DNA of 33,279 nucleotides from a virus, in the IMG/VR virus record IMGVR_UViG_3300009449_000018, positions 1-33,279 of that record. One strand, 5' to 3'. Below the pieces are notes generated by a model, which saw nothing but the letters and a program-made list of their open reading frames with translations, was not told where the DNA came from and made no database searches. Made by a program: the position numbers and the translations under genes. Positions 1-9,100 of this stretch are shown here, one piece after another. Numbering within the stretch: position 1 is the stretch's first letter; each line of letters begins with the position of its first letter.

Positions 1-174
1 AAGGTATTAAATTATTTTTGGCACGAATCAGACGACTTCACATTAACTTCCAAAAACTTTATATGGACATATCCAGGGAAGAGGGTTAGCAATAAGAGCG
101 TTCTTGTTGTGGATGACGCAAGAAATTACGGAGGGCCGCCCTGCTTTGGGTTATGCTCTGATTATTTAAAATGA
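1..174 (+). CDS. 3' end of an unidentified protein (5' partial)
   Basis: An open frame enters from the window edge in frame 1 and gives 57 residues before a TGA at 172-174. The stop overlaps the next start as ATGA, so the two genes are probably translationally coupled. The visible tail contains FIWTYPGK, then SVLVVDDAR, and ends in a Cys-containing segment (FGLCSDYLK). I do not recognise the family. The position directly before a WavE-like gene suggests a polysaccharide or surface-modification gene, but this is inference from context only. Confidence 0.6.
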   Translation, partial: KVLNYFWHESDDFTLTSKNFIWTYPGKRVSNKSVLVVDDARNYGGPPCFGLCSDYLK

Positions 175-1055
175 ATCACTGGAACCCGCACAAATTAAAA
201 GACGAATCAGGTAAAGAGTTAAAGTATGTACCTAGCTTTACTAATTTTGCGTTGTACCTACAAAAAAAAATACTAAAAAGATTCGAAAAGTTAGAAAACT
301 CTGTATCAATAATAATACAAGGGCCGATAAACGATAGATCAATCAACACTATAGATAGTTATTTAAAATACGGAGAGGTTATAGTTAGCTGCTGGGATAA
401 AGACGAAGTAAATAAACTAGACAAATATAAAGATAAAATAAAAATAGTAATTAATAAATACTCAGACTTACCAAAATTTCAAAAAAAACCGGGCGCACAA
501 GCCCCATGGATATACCAGCACTTCACTGCATTAAATGGACTCAAAGCCGCAAAAGGTTTCTTTTGTATAAAGGTCAGGTCAGATGAGAGCTTCCCAAACC
601 TAGACCTTCTAGTTCATATGTTAAAATCCAATACTCACAACAATAAAAACGAAAAAACAAAAAATTATAATTGGTTTAAAATAATAACCTCTAACATTTA
701 TTTTAGATTCTCTAGGGAAAATAAATTTCACCCTTCAGATCATATTGTAGCTGGACAGAAAGATCGAATGATCTCGGTTTTCGCGAGGGCCGTATCTCTA
801 TGCTCGCTTAAAAATGTCTCTAGATTCCCAGAACAATTATTATGCAAAGCTATAATAGAAACCTACTGGGACCCTATTAACAAAAAGTATGACAAAATCA
901 AAGAGAGCAATTGCACAGAATTAATGAAAAAACATTTTGACATAATTAGAATAAAACATTTACCTAATCACATATGGACATCTAGTTACAGAAAATACAG
1001 CAACCTATACTCAGAAGAAGATTGGTGCCATCATATAGATAAAATTAATAGTTGA
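171..1055 (+). CDS. WavE-like polysaccharide biosynthesis / glycosyltransferase-like protein
   Basis: This 294-aa protein resembles the WavE family, first known from lipopolysaccharide core synthesis in Vibrio and related to nucleotide-diphospho-sugar transferases. The family-like features are VSIIIQGPI near residues 45-53, a following strand with a Cys/Trp segment (VIVSCWD, 70-76), the acidic IKVRSDESF motif near 133-141, and a FPEQLL segment in the C-terminal third. A Lys-rich N-terminus precedes the domain. The start overlaps the preceding stop. In a phage such a gene could modify host surface polysaccharide or glycosylate a virion or DNA component; the sequence does not decide which. The family call is moderately secure and the role is inferred. 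Confidence 0.55.
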   Translation: MNHWNPHKLKDESGKELKYVPSFTNFALYLQKKILKRFEKLENSVSIIIQGPINDRSINTIDSYLKYGEVIVSCWDKDEVNKLDKYKDKIKIVINKYSDLPKFQKKPGAQAPWIYQHFTALNGLKAAKGFFCIKVRSDESFPNLDLLVHMLKSNTHNNKNEKTKNYNWFKIITSNIYFRFSRENKFHPSDHIVAGQKDRMISVFARAVSLCSLKNVSRFPEQLLCKAIIETYWDPINKKYDKIKESNCTELMKKHFDIIRIKHLPNHIWTSSYRKYSNLYSEEDWCHHIDKINS

Positions 1056-1079
1056 GAAAAAAAGATTCTAGGATAGTAT
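1052..1079 (+). promoter_or_regulatory. Weak candidate sigma70-like promoter before the ssDNA-binding gene
   Basis: TTGAGA at 1052-1057 (five of six matches to TTGACA) is followed after 16 nt by TAGTAT at 1074-1079 (four of six to TATAAT). It lies in the 48-nt gap that separates the WavE-like gene from the Whirly-like gene, the only real gap in this otherwise packed arm. A second AT-rich box (TATAAA, 1084-1089) is too far from the -35-like element. Such matches occur by chance in AT-rich DNA. Confidence 0.22.
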
Positions 1080-1103
1080 CTCTTATAAAATCAATAATAT
1101 ATT

Positions 1104-1664
1104 ATGAGCATATCACTATACAAACCAAACAGTAAAAACGCAGGTTGCGCATTTAATTTTAAAATCGGAGTCAACAGAAACAAAGAACCTGTTGTTTATG
1201 TTAGTGCAATACAACAATACAGCTGGGACGACAAGAAAAGATCTGGAAACTTTTCTGGAAACAAAGACAATCCAGACAAAAACATAAACCTAAAGTTTAG
1301 TGAATTTGAGATTGGCGGAATTATCAGCTCATTAAACAAGCGTTACGAATATTCAGCGTTCCACAGCTACGAAGAAAACAAAACGTCCATTAAGTTTGTT
1401 CCGTGGGACAAGCAGCAAAAAACGCAGAACGGTTCTATTACCCTACCAGCCTTTGGCATAACTTTCACAAGAAACGGAAATCAGTCATTCAGAATACCTA
1501 TTGAGCCTGGAGAAGTGGAAAATCTTGATCAGTTTTTGAAATTCTACCTCAAAGAATTGTATTCCCATAGAAGAAGAGAAGAAATCAAAAACATACAAAA
1601 ATATAAAAAAGACCAACAAGAGGAAACTAAAAAGCCCACGGGCAATGACGAAGCTCCTTTTTAA
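1104..1664 (+). CDS. Whirly-like single-stranded DNA-binding protein with SSB-type C-terminal tail
   Basis: This 186-aa protein shows the order of elements typical of Whirly-fold proteins: a first beta sheet (about 15-34), a Y-S-W-D-D-K segment (39-44), the strand-helix block INLKFSEFEIGGIISSL (61-77), a second sheet (83-100 and 111-133) with the RIPI strand (130-133), and a helix with FYLKEL (147-152). A basic, Gln-rich linker (155-178) leads to the C-terminus NDEAPF. The end strongly resembles the acidic D-x-P-F tip by which bacterial SSB recruits replication partners. I infer an ssDNA-binding replication or recombination protein. Its neighbour at 4722-5525 may be an annealing protein. The next gene starts immediately after its stop (TAAATG). 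The tail is plain to see; the fold call rests on pattern matching by eye. Confidence 0.5.
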   Translation: MSISLYKPNSKNAGCAFNFKIGVNRNKEPVVYVSAIQQYSWDDKKRSGNFSGNKDNPDKNINLKFSEFEIGGIISSLNKRYEYSAFHSYEENKTSIKFVPWDKQQKTQNGSITLPAFGITFTRNGNQSFRIPIEPGEVENLDQFLKFYLKELYSHRRREEIKNIQKYKKDQQEETKKPTGNDEAPF

Positions 1665-3572
1665 ATGAAGAAGAAAAAGGTATTAATACACAGCAATCAC
1701 TGCAAGGCTTTTACTGGCTTCGGAAAGCATACTAAAAATATACTTCTCCACTTAGAGAAAACAGGAAAGTACGAACTGGTTGAATTCTCAAACGGAATCA
1801 AATGGGGAGACCCGATACTTTCAACCCTGCCATGGAAATGCCAAGGCTCACTGCCAAACAATCCAGCCCTGCTGCGCAAGCTAAATGAAGATCCCGGCTT
1901 AGCTAGAAGCGCTGGATACGGAGGGCAAACTATAGATAAATTTCTAGAAGAAGAGAAGCCTGATGTATATATAGGTATAGAAGATATTTGGGCTTTTTCT
2001 GGATATACAGAAAAGAAGTGGTGGAACAAAATTAACTGCATGATATGGACAACGCTAGACAGTTTACCCATTCTGCCGGAAGCTGTCAAGCTCGCCCCTA
2101 AAATAAAAAACTATTACTCCTGGGCGTCATTCGCATCTAAAGAACTAAACAGGCTTGGCCACGAACATGTCAAAACTTTACATGGCGCTCTGGATACATC
2201 TAAATTTTTCAAACTTAAAGATGAAGATAGATTAAAAATAAGAAAAGAACAAAACATAAAAGAAGATGACTTCTTAGTGGGGTTTGTTTTTAGAAACCAA
2301 TTAAGAAAAAGCGTTCCAAATTTAATTGAAGGGTTTAAAATATTCTGCAATCAGAACCCAGAATCTAAAACTAAACTATTATTACATACTCACTGGAAAG
2401 AGGGCTGGGACATTCCTAGATTAATTAAAGAAAAAGGCATTGACCCAGAAAAAGTAGTTACGACTTATTTTTGCAAGAACTGTAAAAAGTACGAAATAAA
2501 AGCTTATAAAGAAGAAGATCTGGATTGTAGATTTTGTGGCGCAGAGAAATCTCAAGTAACAACCAACACTAAAGCTGGGGTCTCCGAAGAGCAGTTAAAC
2601 GAGATATATAATTTAATGAATGTTTATTGCCACCCCTTTACTAGCGGCGGGCAAGAAATACCTATTCAGGAAGCTAAACTAGCAGAGCTTATAACCCTGG
2701 TTACGAATTACAGCTGTGGAGAAGATTGTTGTACCGATGAAAGCGGAAGCTTGCCTCTTAGCTGGACCGAATACAGAGAGCCTGGCACTCAATTTATAAA
2801 AGCAAGCACTAACCCCCAAAGCATAGCTAATCAACTCAAGAAGGTTCTCAAAATGAAGCCTAGCAAGGCGAAAGAAGTGGGCAAGAAATCGAGAGAATTT
2901 GTAATAAATAATTATAGCATAGAGGTCATCGGAAAGAAGCTGGAGTCTATCATAGATGAAATGCCCGATGTTGACTGGGATTTTAATTTTGAAGTAGAAG
3001 AAAAGAATGCAGGCTACACACCTCCACATATCGAAGATAACTCAGAATGGGTTATAGACTTATACAAAAATATACTAAAAATAGATCTAGACAGCACAGA
3101 CGACGGACACAAGCATTGGATGAAAAGACTATCTGAAAATATGCCAAGAGAGGATGTCTTAAAATACTTCAAACAGGTAGCGACTCAAGATAATCAAAAA
3201 AATCAAAAAATAGACTTTATAGAGCTTTTAGATAAAGACGACGAAGGAGGCAGGCTCTTGATATCTATGCCCCAAAGCATTGGAGATATCTACTTATGCA
3301 CATCGCTATTAAAAAACATCAAAGAAACTTACCCTAATTACAACATTTACTTCGCAACAAAACCAGAGTATTTCGACATACTAGACGGCAACCCATATAT
3401 ACATAAAGTGATACCATATAGCAAGGGACTGGACAGTTTGCCATCAATGGAGGGGCAAGGAAATCATAAAGGTTTTTTTGAAGTAGCGTTTCTTCCGTTT
3501 ATAGGGACGCAAAGAATGTTGAATTACATGCACAACGGTAAAGATAAAATACAATTTAATTTATGCACTTAA
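1665..3572 (+). CDS. GT-B glycosyltransferase (family 4-like) with zinc ribbon, plus N-terminal half of a GT9 domain
   Basis: This 635-aa protein begins with a Rossmann-type strand and a glycine-rich loop (VLIHSNHCKAFTGFGKHT, residues about 6-23), as in family 4 glycosyltransferases. The donor-binding region carries SGGQEIPIQEA near 326-337, the family's E-x7-E-like site. A CxxC...CxxC zinc ribbon (about 270-291) is inserted between the two lobes, which is unusual. A linker (430-525) leads to a second domain whose ISMPQSIGDIYLCTSLL (about 531-547) matches the N-terminal Rossmann lobe of family 9, the ADP-heptose transferase type. That domain is cut off by a stop and its second lobe is in the next gene in another frame. 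Probable role: sugar transfer to a surface glycan or phage component. The acceptor is unknown. Confidence 0.65.
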   Translation: MKKKKVLIHSNHCKAFTGFGKHTKNILLHLEKTGKYELVEFSNGIKWGDPILSTLPWKCQGSLPNNPALLRKLNEDPGLARSAGYGGQTIDKFLEEEKPDVYIGIEDIWAFSGYTEKKWWNKINCMIWTTLDSLPILPEAVKLAPKIKNYYSWASFASKELNRLGHEHVKTLHGALDTSKFFKLKDEDRLKIRKEQNIKEDDFLVGFVFRNQLRKSVPNLIEGFKIFCNQNPESKTKLLLHTHWKEGWDIPRLIKEKGIDPEKVVTTYFCKNCKKYEIKAYKEEDLDCRFCGAEKSQVTTNTKAGVSEEQLNEIYNLMNVYCHPFTSGGQEIPIQEAKLAELITLVTNYSCGEDCCTDESGSLPLSWTEYREPGTQFIKASTNPQSIANQLKKVLKMKPSKAKEVGKKSREFVINNYSIEVIGKKLESIIDEMPDVDWDFNFEVEEKNAGYTPPHIEDNSEWVIDLYKNILKIDLDSTDDGHKHWMKRLSENMPREDVLKYFKQVATQDNQKNQKIDFIELLDKDDEGGRLLISMPQSIGDIYLCTSLLKNIKETYPNYNIYFATKPEYFDILDGNPYIHKVIPYSKGLDSLPSMEGQGNHKGFFEVAFLPFIGTQRMLNYMHNGKDKIQFNLCT

Positions 3573-4750
3573 TCGAACAATACGCCTTATCGTGTGGAGT
3601 TAAAATAGATAAGCCCCACATAGAGACTTGCTTTTACCCCATAGCCGAAAACAAATACATAACCCTTCATGCGAGCAGTGGAATGCAAGCAAAGAATTAC
3701 GACTACTATAATGACGTAATGGAAATGATTCTGCCTCATTTAAATAGCGAAGGAATTAAGGTTATACAAATAGGTGGAAAAGAAGATAAATCAATCAGGG
3801 GTTGCGAGCATTTGCACGGAAGAACAAATATAAAACAATCCGCATATATCATACAGAATTCGCTTTTGCATTTTGGGAATGATTCATTTAGCACTCATGT
3901 AGCCTCTGGCTTTAATAAAAAAATAGTGTGCCTATATAGCGTACTATTTAAAGAGTGTTGTGGTCCATATTGGGGAGACAAAGAAAACCAGATACTTATC
4001 GAGTCCCACAGGAACGGGCTAAAGCCGTCGTTTTCTGACAGTGAAGCGCCGAAGATGGTGAATTTAATTAAACCTGAGGAAATAGCTTCGTCTATTTTAA
4101 AATTGTTAAAAATCAAAAATACCATTTCAGAAATAGAAACTCTACATTTAGGGCCTCAATACCACATCCCAGCTATTTCCGTAGTTCCCAACCATATAAT
4201 GCCCGCAAGCTTCGCAAAGGGTCAACCCGTCAACATATGGGGTCATGAATGTTTTGACGAGCAAAATATAGCAAAATGGGCATACGATAGAAAATGTAAT
4301 ATATTTCTCGACAAACCAATGAAAGTTAGATACTTAGATGTTATACGTAAAAATATAAACAGAATAAATTATTTCGTATCACACGACAGCAAAGAAAGTT
4401 ATTTTAAATCTCTAGAAAAAGGAGGCGTTAGATTCAATCTATTATGCAAAGATGAAAGTATAATAAATGAACTAAGATTAAAATTCTTCGACTGGCCGAT
4501 TACTTTATTAAAAGAAAAAACTAAAAAAGATCTTGACAATTCTGAAAAACTATGTAATAATAGTCGTTATAAAAATTCAATGAAAATCATATCAGGAGGA
4601 CAAATATACAGCAGTAAGGCTGCTTGGAAAAATGAGCTCGAAGGAGAACATGACCAAGTTATAGACTGCCCTGAATTCTGGGAAGAAATTGATACTCTAA
4701 AAATTTATAACGACAAAAATCATGGTAAAAACAAAGACATCAGAAAATAA
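3563..4750 (+). CDS. C-terminal half of the GT9 domain plus an unknown C-terminal region
   Basis: This 395-aa frame overlaps the preceding gene by 10 bp in the -1 frame. Residues about 31-130 look like the second lobe of a family 9 glycosyltransferase: YITLHASSGMQAK (31 onward), IQIGGKED, then HFGNDSFSTHVAS and KIVCLYS (103-126), the usual nucleotide-sugar binding lobe. It lacks a first lobe of its own, and the missing lobe is exactly what ends the upstream protein. Residues about 190-395 are a separate region, with NYFVSHDSK and a Lys/Glu-rich end, that I do not recognise. Either two polypeptides assemble one enzyme, or a frameshift (programmed, mutational or a sequence error) separates them. 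Confidence 0.6.
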   Translation: MHLIEQYALSCGVKIDKPHIETCFYPIAENKYITLHASSGMQAKNYDYYNDVMEMILPHLNSEGIKVIQIGGKEDKSIRGCEHLHGRTNIKQSAYIIQNSLLHFGNDSFSTHVASGFNKKIVCLYSVLFKECCGPYWGDKENQILIESHRNGLKPSFSDSEAPKMVNLIKPEEIASSILKLLKIKNTISEIETLHLGPQYHIPAISVVPNHIMPASFAKGQPVNIWGHECFDEQNIAKWAYDRKCNIFLDKPMKVRYLDVIRKNINRINYFVSHDSKESYFKSLEKGGVRFNLLCKDESIINELRLKFFDWPITLLKEKTKKDLDNSEKLCNNSRYKNSMKIISGGQIYSSKAAWKNELEGEHDQVIDCPEFWEEIDTLKIYNDKNHGKNKDIRK

Positions 4751-5525
4751 TTCAGAAAACGAAGAACAAAGTAATTTAGTTTATATCAAAAACTACAAAG
4801 ACGGTCCAGGCAAATTTCTTAGAAATGAATTTGGATTACTTGATAATGTAGATTACGAATTCTCGGAGGATGGCTCTGTGAATTGGAGAGCTATGATTAA
4901 AGACGAAAACCTCTTTCCAAATAAATCTTGGTTCAGTTTAAGAAAAAAAGATCTACCTAGATCTATAATAGGGCTGAAGGATTATCAATTATTAATAAAA
5001 CTTAGCGGGATTAAAGAGTTAGCTAAATTAAGAGGGTTTTCAGATGTAGCGTATGAAACAGTTAGGTGTGAGTTAAATCATGTTGCCGTGGTATGCAGAA
5101 TGAAATTCCTACCAAACTATGAAACTTTCGGGGAACCAGTGATCTTTCAGGATATGGCTAACGCCACTTTAGATAACACTAGTAGCTTTGCGACTAAGTT
5201 CTTAGAGACCATAGCCTGCAATAGAGCTTTCGTTAGGTGCGTAAGAAATTTCCTAAACGTTCATATTGTAGGGGACGACGAAATAGATAAATCCAGCCAA
5301 ACAGGATCAACTAATTCCTCGAGTGGGTCGCTAACTCCATCCTCCATGATAGAGTCTCTTGTGAGCGACAAATTAAACTGTTCTAAATTTGAAGAGTTTA
5401 AAGTGATACTTAGGGATTGGTGGAAGAGCGGAAAATATAAAAACGACTCAGTTAAAGAGTGGTTGAGTTACTCTGATATACCGCCATCAGAGTCAAGAGT
5501 GTTAATGAAAGTAATCAACTCATAG
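4722..5525 (+). CDS. Possible single-strand annealing / recombination protein (tentative)
   Basis: This 267-aa protein starts inside the last 29 bp of the preceding gene. I do not recognise it securely. Residues about 80-183 form a compact domain ending in ETIACNRAFVRCVRNFLNVHIVG (a helix rich in Arg and Ala, then a strand). This resembles the end of the core of phage annealing proteins of the ERF/Rad52-like type, where a related ETRAxARALR helix is common. A Ser/Thr/Gly-rich linker (190-207) then leads to a C-terminal helical region with RDWWKSGK (231-238). Such a linker plus C-terminal tail is common in annealing proteins that bind SSB. The nearby SSB-like gene supports the idea. A purely hypothetical protein is the alternative. 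Confidence 0.35.
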   Translation: MVKTKTSENNSENEEQSNLVYIKNYKDGPGKFLRNEFGLLDNVDYEFSEDGSVNWRAMIKDENLFPNKSWFSLRKKDLPRSIIGLKDYQLLIKLSGIKELAKLRGFSDVAYETVRCELNHVAVVCRMKFLPNYETFGEPVIFQDMANATLDNTSSFATKFLETIACNRAFVRCVRNFLNVHIVGDDEIDKSSQTGSTNSSSGSLTPSSMIESLVSDKLNCSKFEEFKVILRDWWKSGKYKNDSVKEWLSYSDIPPSESRVLMKVINS

Positions 5526-6147
5526 AGTCTAGCTTTTTTAGCAAGCTCTCAACCCTGTCGCTTAAAACATTAATCTGCTCTTGTTGTTCTTTTATTGCGC
5601 CAACAAGCAAAGAGGTTAATTTTTCATATTTAATAGCTTTATACCCGCTACTTCTTGTGGTGACGATCTCGGGAGCAATAAGCTCTACCTGTTGCGCGAT
5701 CAAGCCTATGTCGTGACCCTTATGGGTGGACTGTTTATTATTCCAGTCAAACTCTACAGCGTCAAGGGATAGTATTTTGGACAAAGGGTTTTTTATATTT
5801 TTTATATTATCCTTTAGATTTTCGTCTGATGAATGATAAGCCACTACATCACCAATAGAAAATAATCCATTTAGGCAGCCTATATAAAAAGCGCTATCGA
5901 CATCAGCTTCAATAAAATCCCCTATTATATGGGTGTTGTATTTTTCATCTATCGTGTTATTGGATCCTGCCAAGATCGAACATCTTCTTGAATTTATTAT
6001 CTCGTTGCTTTCTCCAGAAAATATAGCGCAAGCAGAATCAAATCCGCCACCAAACAAAGTAGTGTCTTGTGGGGAAGCTACATAATTAACGGAAGCGGAT
6101 GCACTTGATGAAGGAGCTGATGGAGGGGAAGAATTTGGAATTGGCAT
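5515..6147 (-). CDS. Small tail-tip protein with S74 intramolecular chaperone domain
   Basis: This 210-aa protein has a Pro/Ser/Ala-rich N-terminus (1-20) and two or three beta-roll repeats (about 40-80, with AIFSGESNEI and SILAGSNNTI). Its C-terminal peptidase S74 domain starts at SDENLK (107-112), continues with the family's AVEFDW and GLIAQQVELIAPEIV segments, and ends in a coiled coil (about 183-207). S74 domains trimerise phage fibres and then cleave themselves just before the Ser of the S-D-x-x-L-K motif, here Ser107. They normally end a long fibre protein; here the domain is a separate gene 4 nt after the stop of the 2249-aa tip protein. Its stop overlaps the opposing gene's stop. Confidence 0.8.
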   Translation of the reverse strand: MPIPNSSPPSAPSSSASASVNYVASPQDTTLFGGGFDSACAIFSGESNEIINSRRCSILAGSNNTIDEKYNTHIIGDFIEADVDSAFYIGCLNGLFSIGDVVAYHSSDENLKDNIKNIKNPLSKILSLDAVEFDWNNKQSTHKGHDIGLIAQQVELIAPEIVTTRSSGYKAIKYEKLTSLLVGAIKEQQEQINVLSDRVESLLKKLDSMS

Positions 6148-6151
6148 GATA

Positions 6152-9100
6152 TTAAGGGATATAACCTGTTGTTTGGGTGGTGCTTATGTAATAAAATCCA
6201 GCGTCTGCAGAGGTGTTGTATATAAAAACCCAGCTAGAAACGCCTGAAAACCAAAGCCAGAAACCTTCACTTGTCGGACTTCTTATGGGATCAAAATAAG
6301 CCCATCCGCCTAGAGCATGGGCGGCCAAGGGAGCTATAAAGCCCCAAAAGGTAACTGGTTTAGATCCAAAATCAGGAAAATAAAGTAACCAATAATCTTT
6401 CCCGCTGATATTTAAAAAATCTTCAGCATAAACCCAATGATTGCTATGAGCATTATTCCCCATAAACATTTGAGTAGGAGCTGCGAGTCTATCGCAAAAC
6501 CAAACATTATCCACATAATAACCTTCGCTCCAAGCGGTGGAAAGGCCCACGGGTGTACTGGCGGTAATTTCAGGATTTAAAGATCCTCCTCCGAGATGGT
6601 TTGTATTTAAAATATAAAAATCAGAACCAATAACAACCCTTCTTTGCTGACTCGACCAAACACTATTGATGTAAGTGCCGAAATCCCGTACAGGGGGATT
6701 ATAGATAATTTTATTATTCCTTCCGGCAAAGACCCCTTGCTGAGAGCCCCCGTCAATTTTGTTTTTAGATCCAGCCCCAATAATGTTCGCCCCGTTATTA
6801 TCTATATCTATATCAGGCATGGAATTATCGTAACCGGCTACTATTGCTGAAAAATTATCCCCAACGTTATTGTTGTAACCGTTGCCTACGAAAGAAAATC
6901 TTCCAGTGATATTATTAAGGCCTCCTCCAACTATTGATGAACCCAAACTATTTAGGTTTGAAGCTGTCTTGTGAATTTCGTTTTCGTAGCCCCCTCCTAT
7001 AAACGTTGCTTGAGAATCGGTGGAGGTAGTTGCGGCGAACGATACGCTTTCCCGACTAGAATTGTTAACGAAAGATCCCTGAATTTCTATTTTTTTAGAA
7101 GCGGACCCGTACCTTATATAACTATAATCATCTGGATTACTTGTTGAGTGGTAATTGACCCCTGGACCGCCCACATCAAAATATACATCATTAGGGGGGG
7201 TTGCTGATTTATGAAGTTTAAAACCTGCGATGGAATAATCTTCGCTTGCAGAGAGAGATCCATCTGCATCGAAACCTCCAACAAAATCTGAACTCTGAAT
7301 TAATCCTCCCGCTCCATTGGTTGCTGGATTATCATCGTCGCTACTTCCCATAGTCAAGCTATGAGTTATGACCGCATTGTCCGCAAGCAGTAAATTAGTT
7401 GCCACGCTTTGAAATTCGGCTCCGAATTTCTTCCAATAATCGTCTGTTTGAGCATGCGTTCCTGGAGCTACAACCAAGCTCGACGGACCGCTATTTTTCA
7501 TAGCTATATAATGATGCCCATTTCCTCCTGCTGGAGATGAGGGATTATCGTAATAGACTAGATCTCCTCTCAATTCCTCTGCCGTGTCGGACCCTTGAAT
7601 TCCATCCTCCATGCCGATGTAATTCTTTGTGGAATCCCACACGCCTCTATAAACAGGTGTTTTTCCTGTTGGTCCAGGAGCTCCATTGGCAAGCACACTT
7701 ACTGTTGTTGAATGTTCGGTGCTTGTGCCTATACCAGAAGCGTATATAATAACAGATTGAAAGTCAATAATATCATCATTTCCGTGAATGATTTTATCAA
7801 AACCTGCGGTGTTGGTTTCTTTATTTCCAACTTTAAACGTAGCAGTTGCAACTTGAGTGTCTGAATTAAAATAAGTATTGTTTGGCTGATACTCAAAGCC
7901 ATGAGTATTATAACCATTTGAATAGTCAGTATAATTAAAAACATTAGTTCCATCAGGAAGTTCCATTTTGAATCTAACATCGTTTTCGGTAATATCGCTA
8001 TTATTAAATCTTACAGTAATGTTTGAAGTTTGATTTAGCTCGGGTTTAAAAATGCCATCTGCAGTCTCTTCGTAATTAAAAACCGAGGGTTCTGCATTCA
8101 TTGACATTACGGTCAACTCGGAGCCGTCCTTTTGTCTTATATTTCCGTGAATAGTTAATTCGTCCTCTTCAAAAAACAACTTACCCCTTTCTGTTTTAAA
8201 AATAAAAGAACCGTTTCCACTGATCGCGAAACCCGCTCCAGGAGCGTCCACACAATCATACCCCCGAGTACCGGAATTATTTAACAATCCAAAACCAGCG
8301 CTTCTGATTTGTCCGCTGTTAGCGTCTCCACCCACCTGAATATCTTGAGATTGTATTACAGAAGATCTTATTTTATCAGCCGTTAAATTATGTATTTTTG
8401 CATTAGTTATTGCGGCTTCTTCTATATGAGCGGTACCTATTGTTGCGTTCGCAAAAGCGTGCCACATTGGGGTTGGTATGCCCCCCGCGTTTCTTGCAAT
8501 AATAAAATCATTATCATCAAGCAGGCTTGGTTTTTCCGAATCCATGTCTGGCCCTGCGTAAGCAGACGGGTCGCTTGTTTCTCCTTCTCCAGCTGGGTGG
8601 TAATCAGAAACCCTATACTGCCCAGAGAATTGAATACTGCGAAGAGGATTCGTGATGGCAGAACTTACTGCAACCTCTTCCAGAATTTCTATACCATCTC
8701 CATTTAAAGGGGGTTGAGAAAATGATCTGTCTAGGGTTATTGTTGCGTAATTAGAAAATCTTTGATAATTAGATATTTTTCTTTCTTGAGTGTCTAGCAG
8801 CCCATTCTTAAAGCGTATATAATGATTATTGTATTGGTTGTTTGTTCCTAAATCATAATCCGTTTCTTTGATAGAAAATTGATTACTGGTTATATTTTGT
8901 GCCCCATCTATCTCCGCATCAATCAATCGGACAACCTTATCTCCAGGAGCAGCAAGCCCCAACATCGAGTACTGTTCTGCCGTTAAGGCGGACATATCAC
9001 CGCTCTTCCAATAAATATATTTAGCTGTACTTAATCCCTGACTAGTTTTCAGATCGTGAGTGTCGCTACCCCCAATAACATAACCAACTCCGTCATTATA

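Noticed and set aside
3540-3575. Programmed -1 ribosomal frameshift joining the two halves of the GT9 domain
   Set aside because: The overlap is in the right frame, but none of the codon pairs (caa ttt aat tta tgc) gives a standard slippery heptamer, and I see no clear downstream pseudoknot. It is kept only as one of several explanations for the split.
5523-5550. Intrinsic terminator between the convergent operons
   Set aside because: A 5-bp AGCTT/AAGCT stem with a T-run lies inside the S74 gene end, but it is too short and weak to claim.
7655-7690. Collagen-like region in the giant tip protein
   Set aside because: GAPGPTGKTP has only two to three Gly-x-y steps, too few for a stable collagen helix, although such short runs are common linkers in phage fibres.
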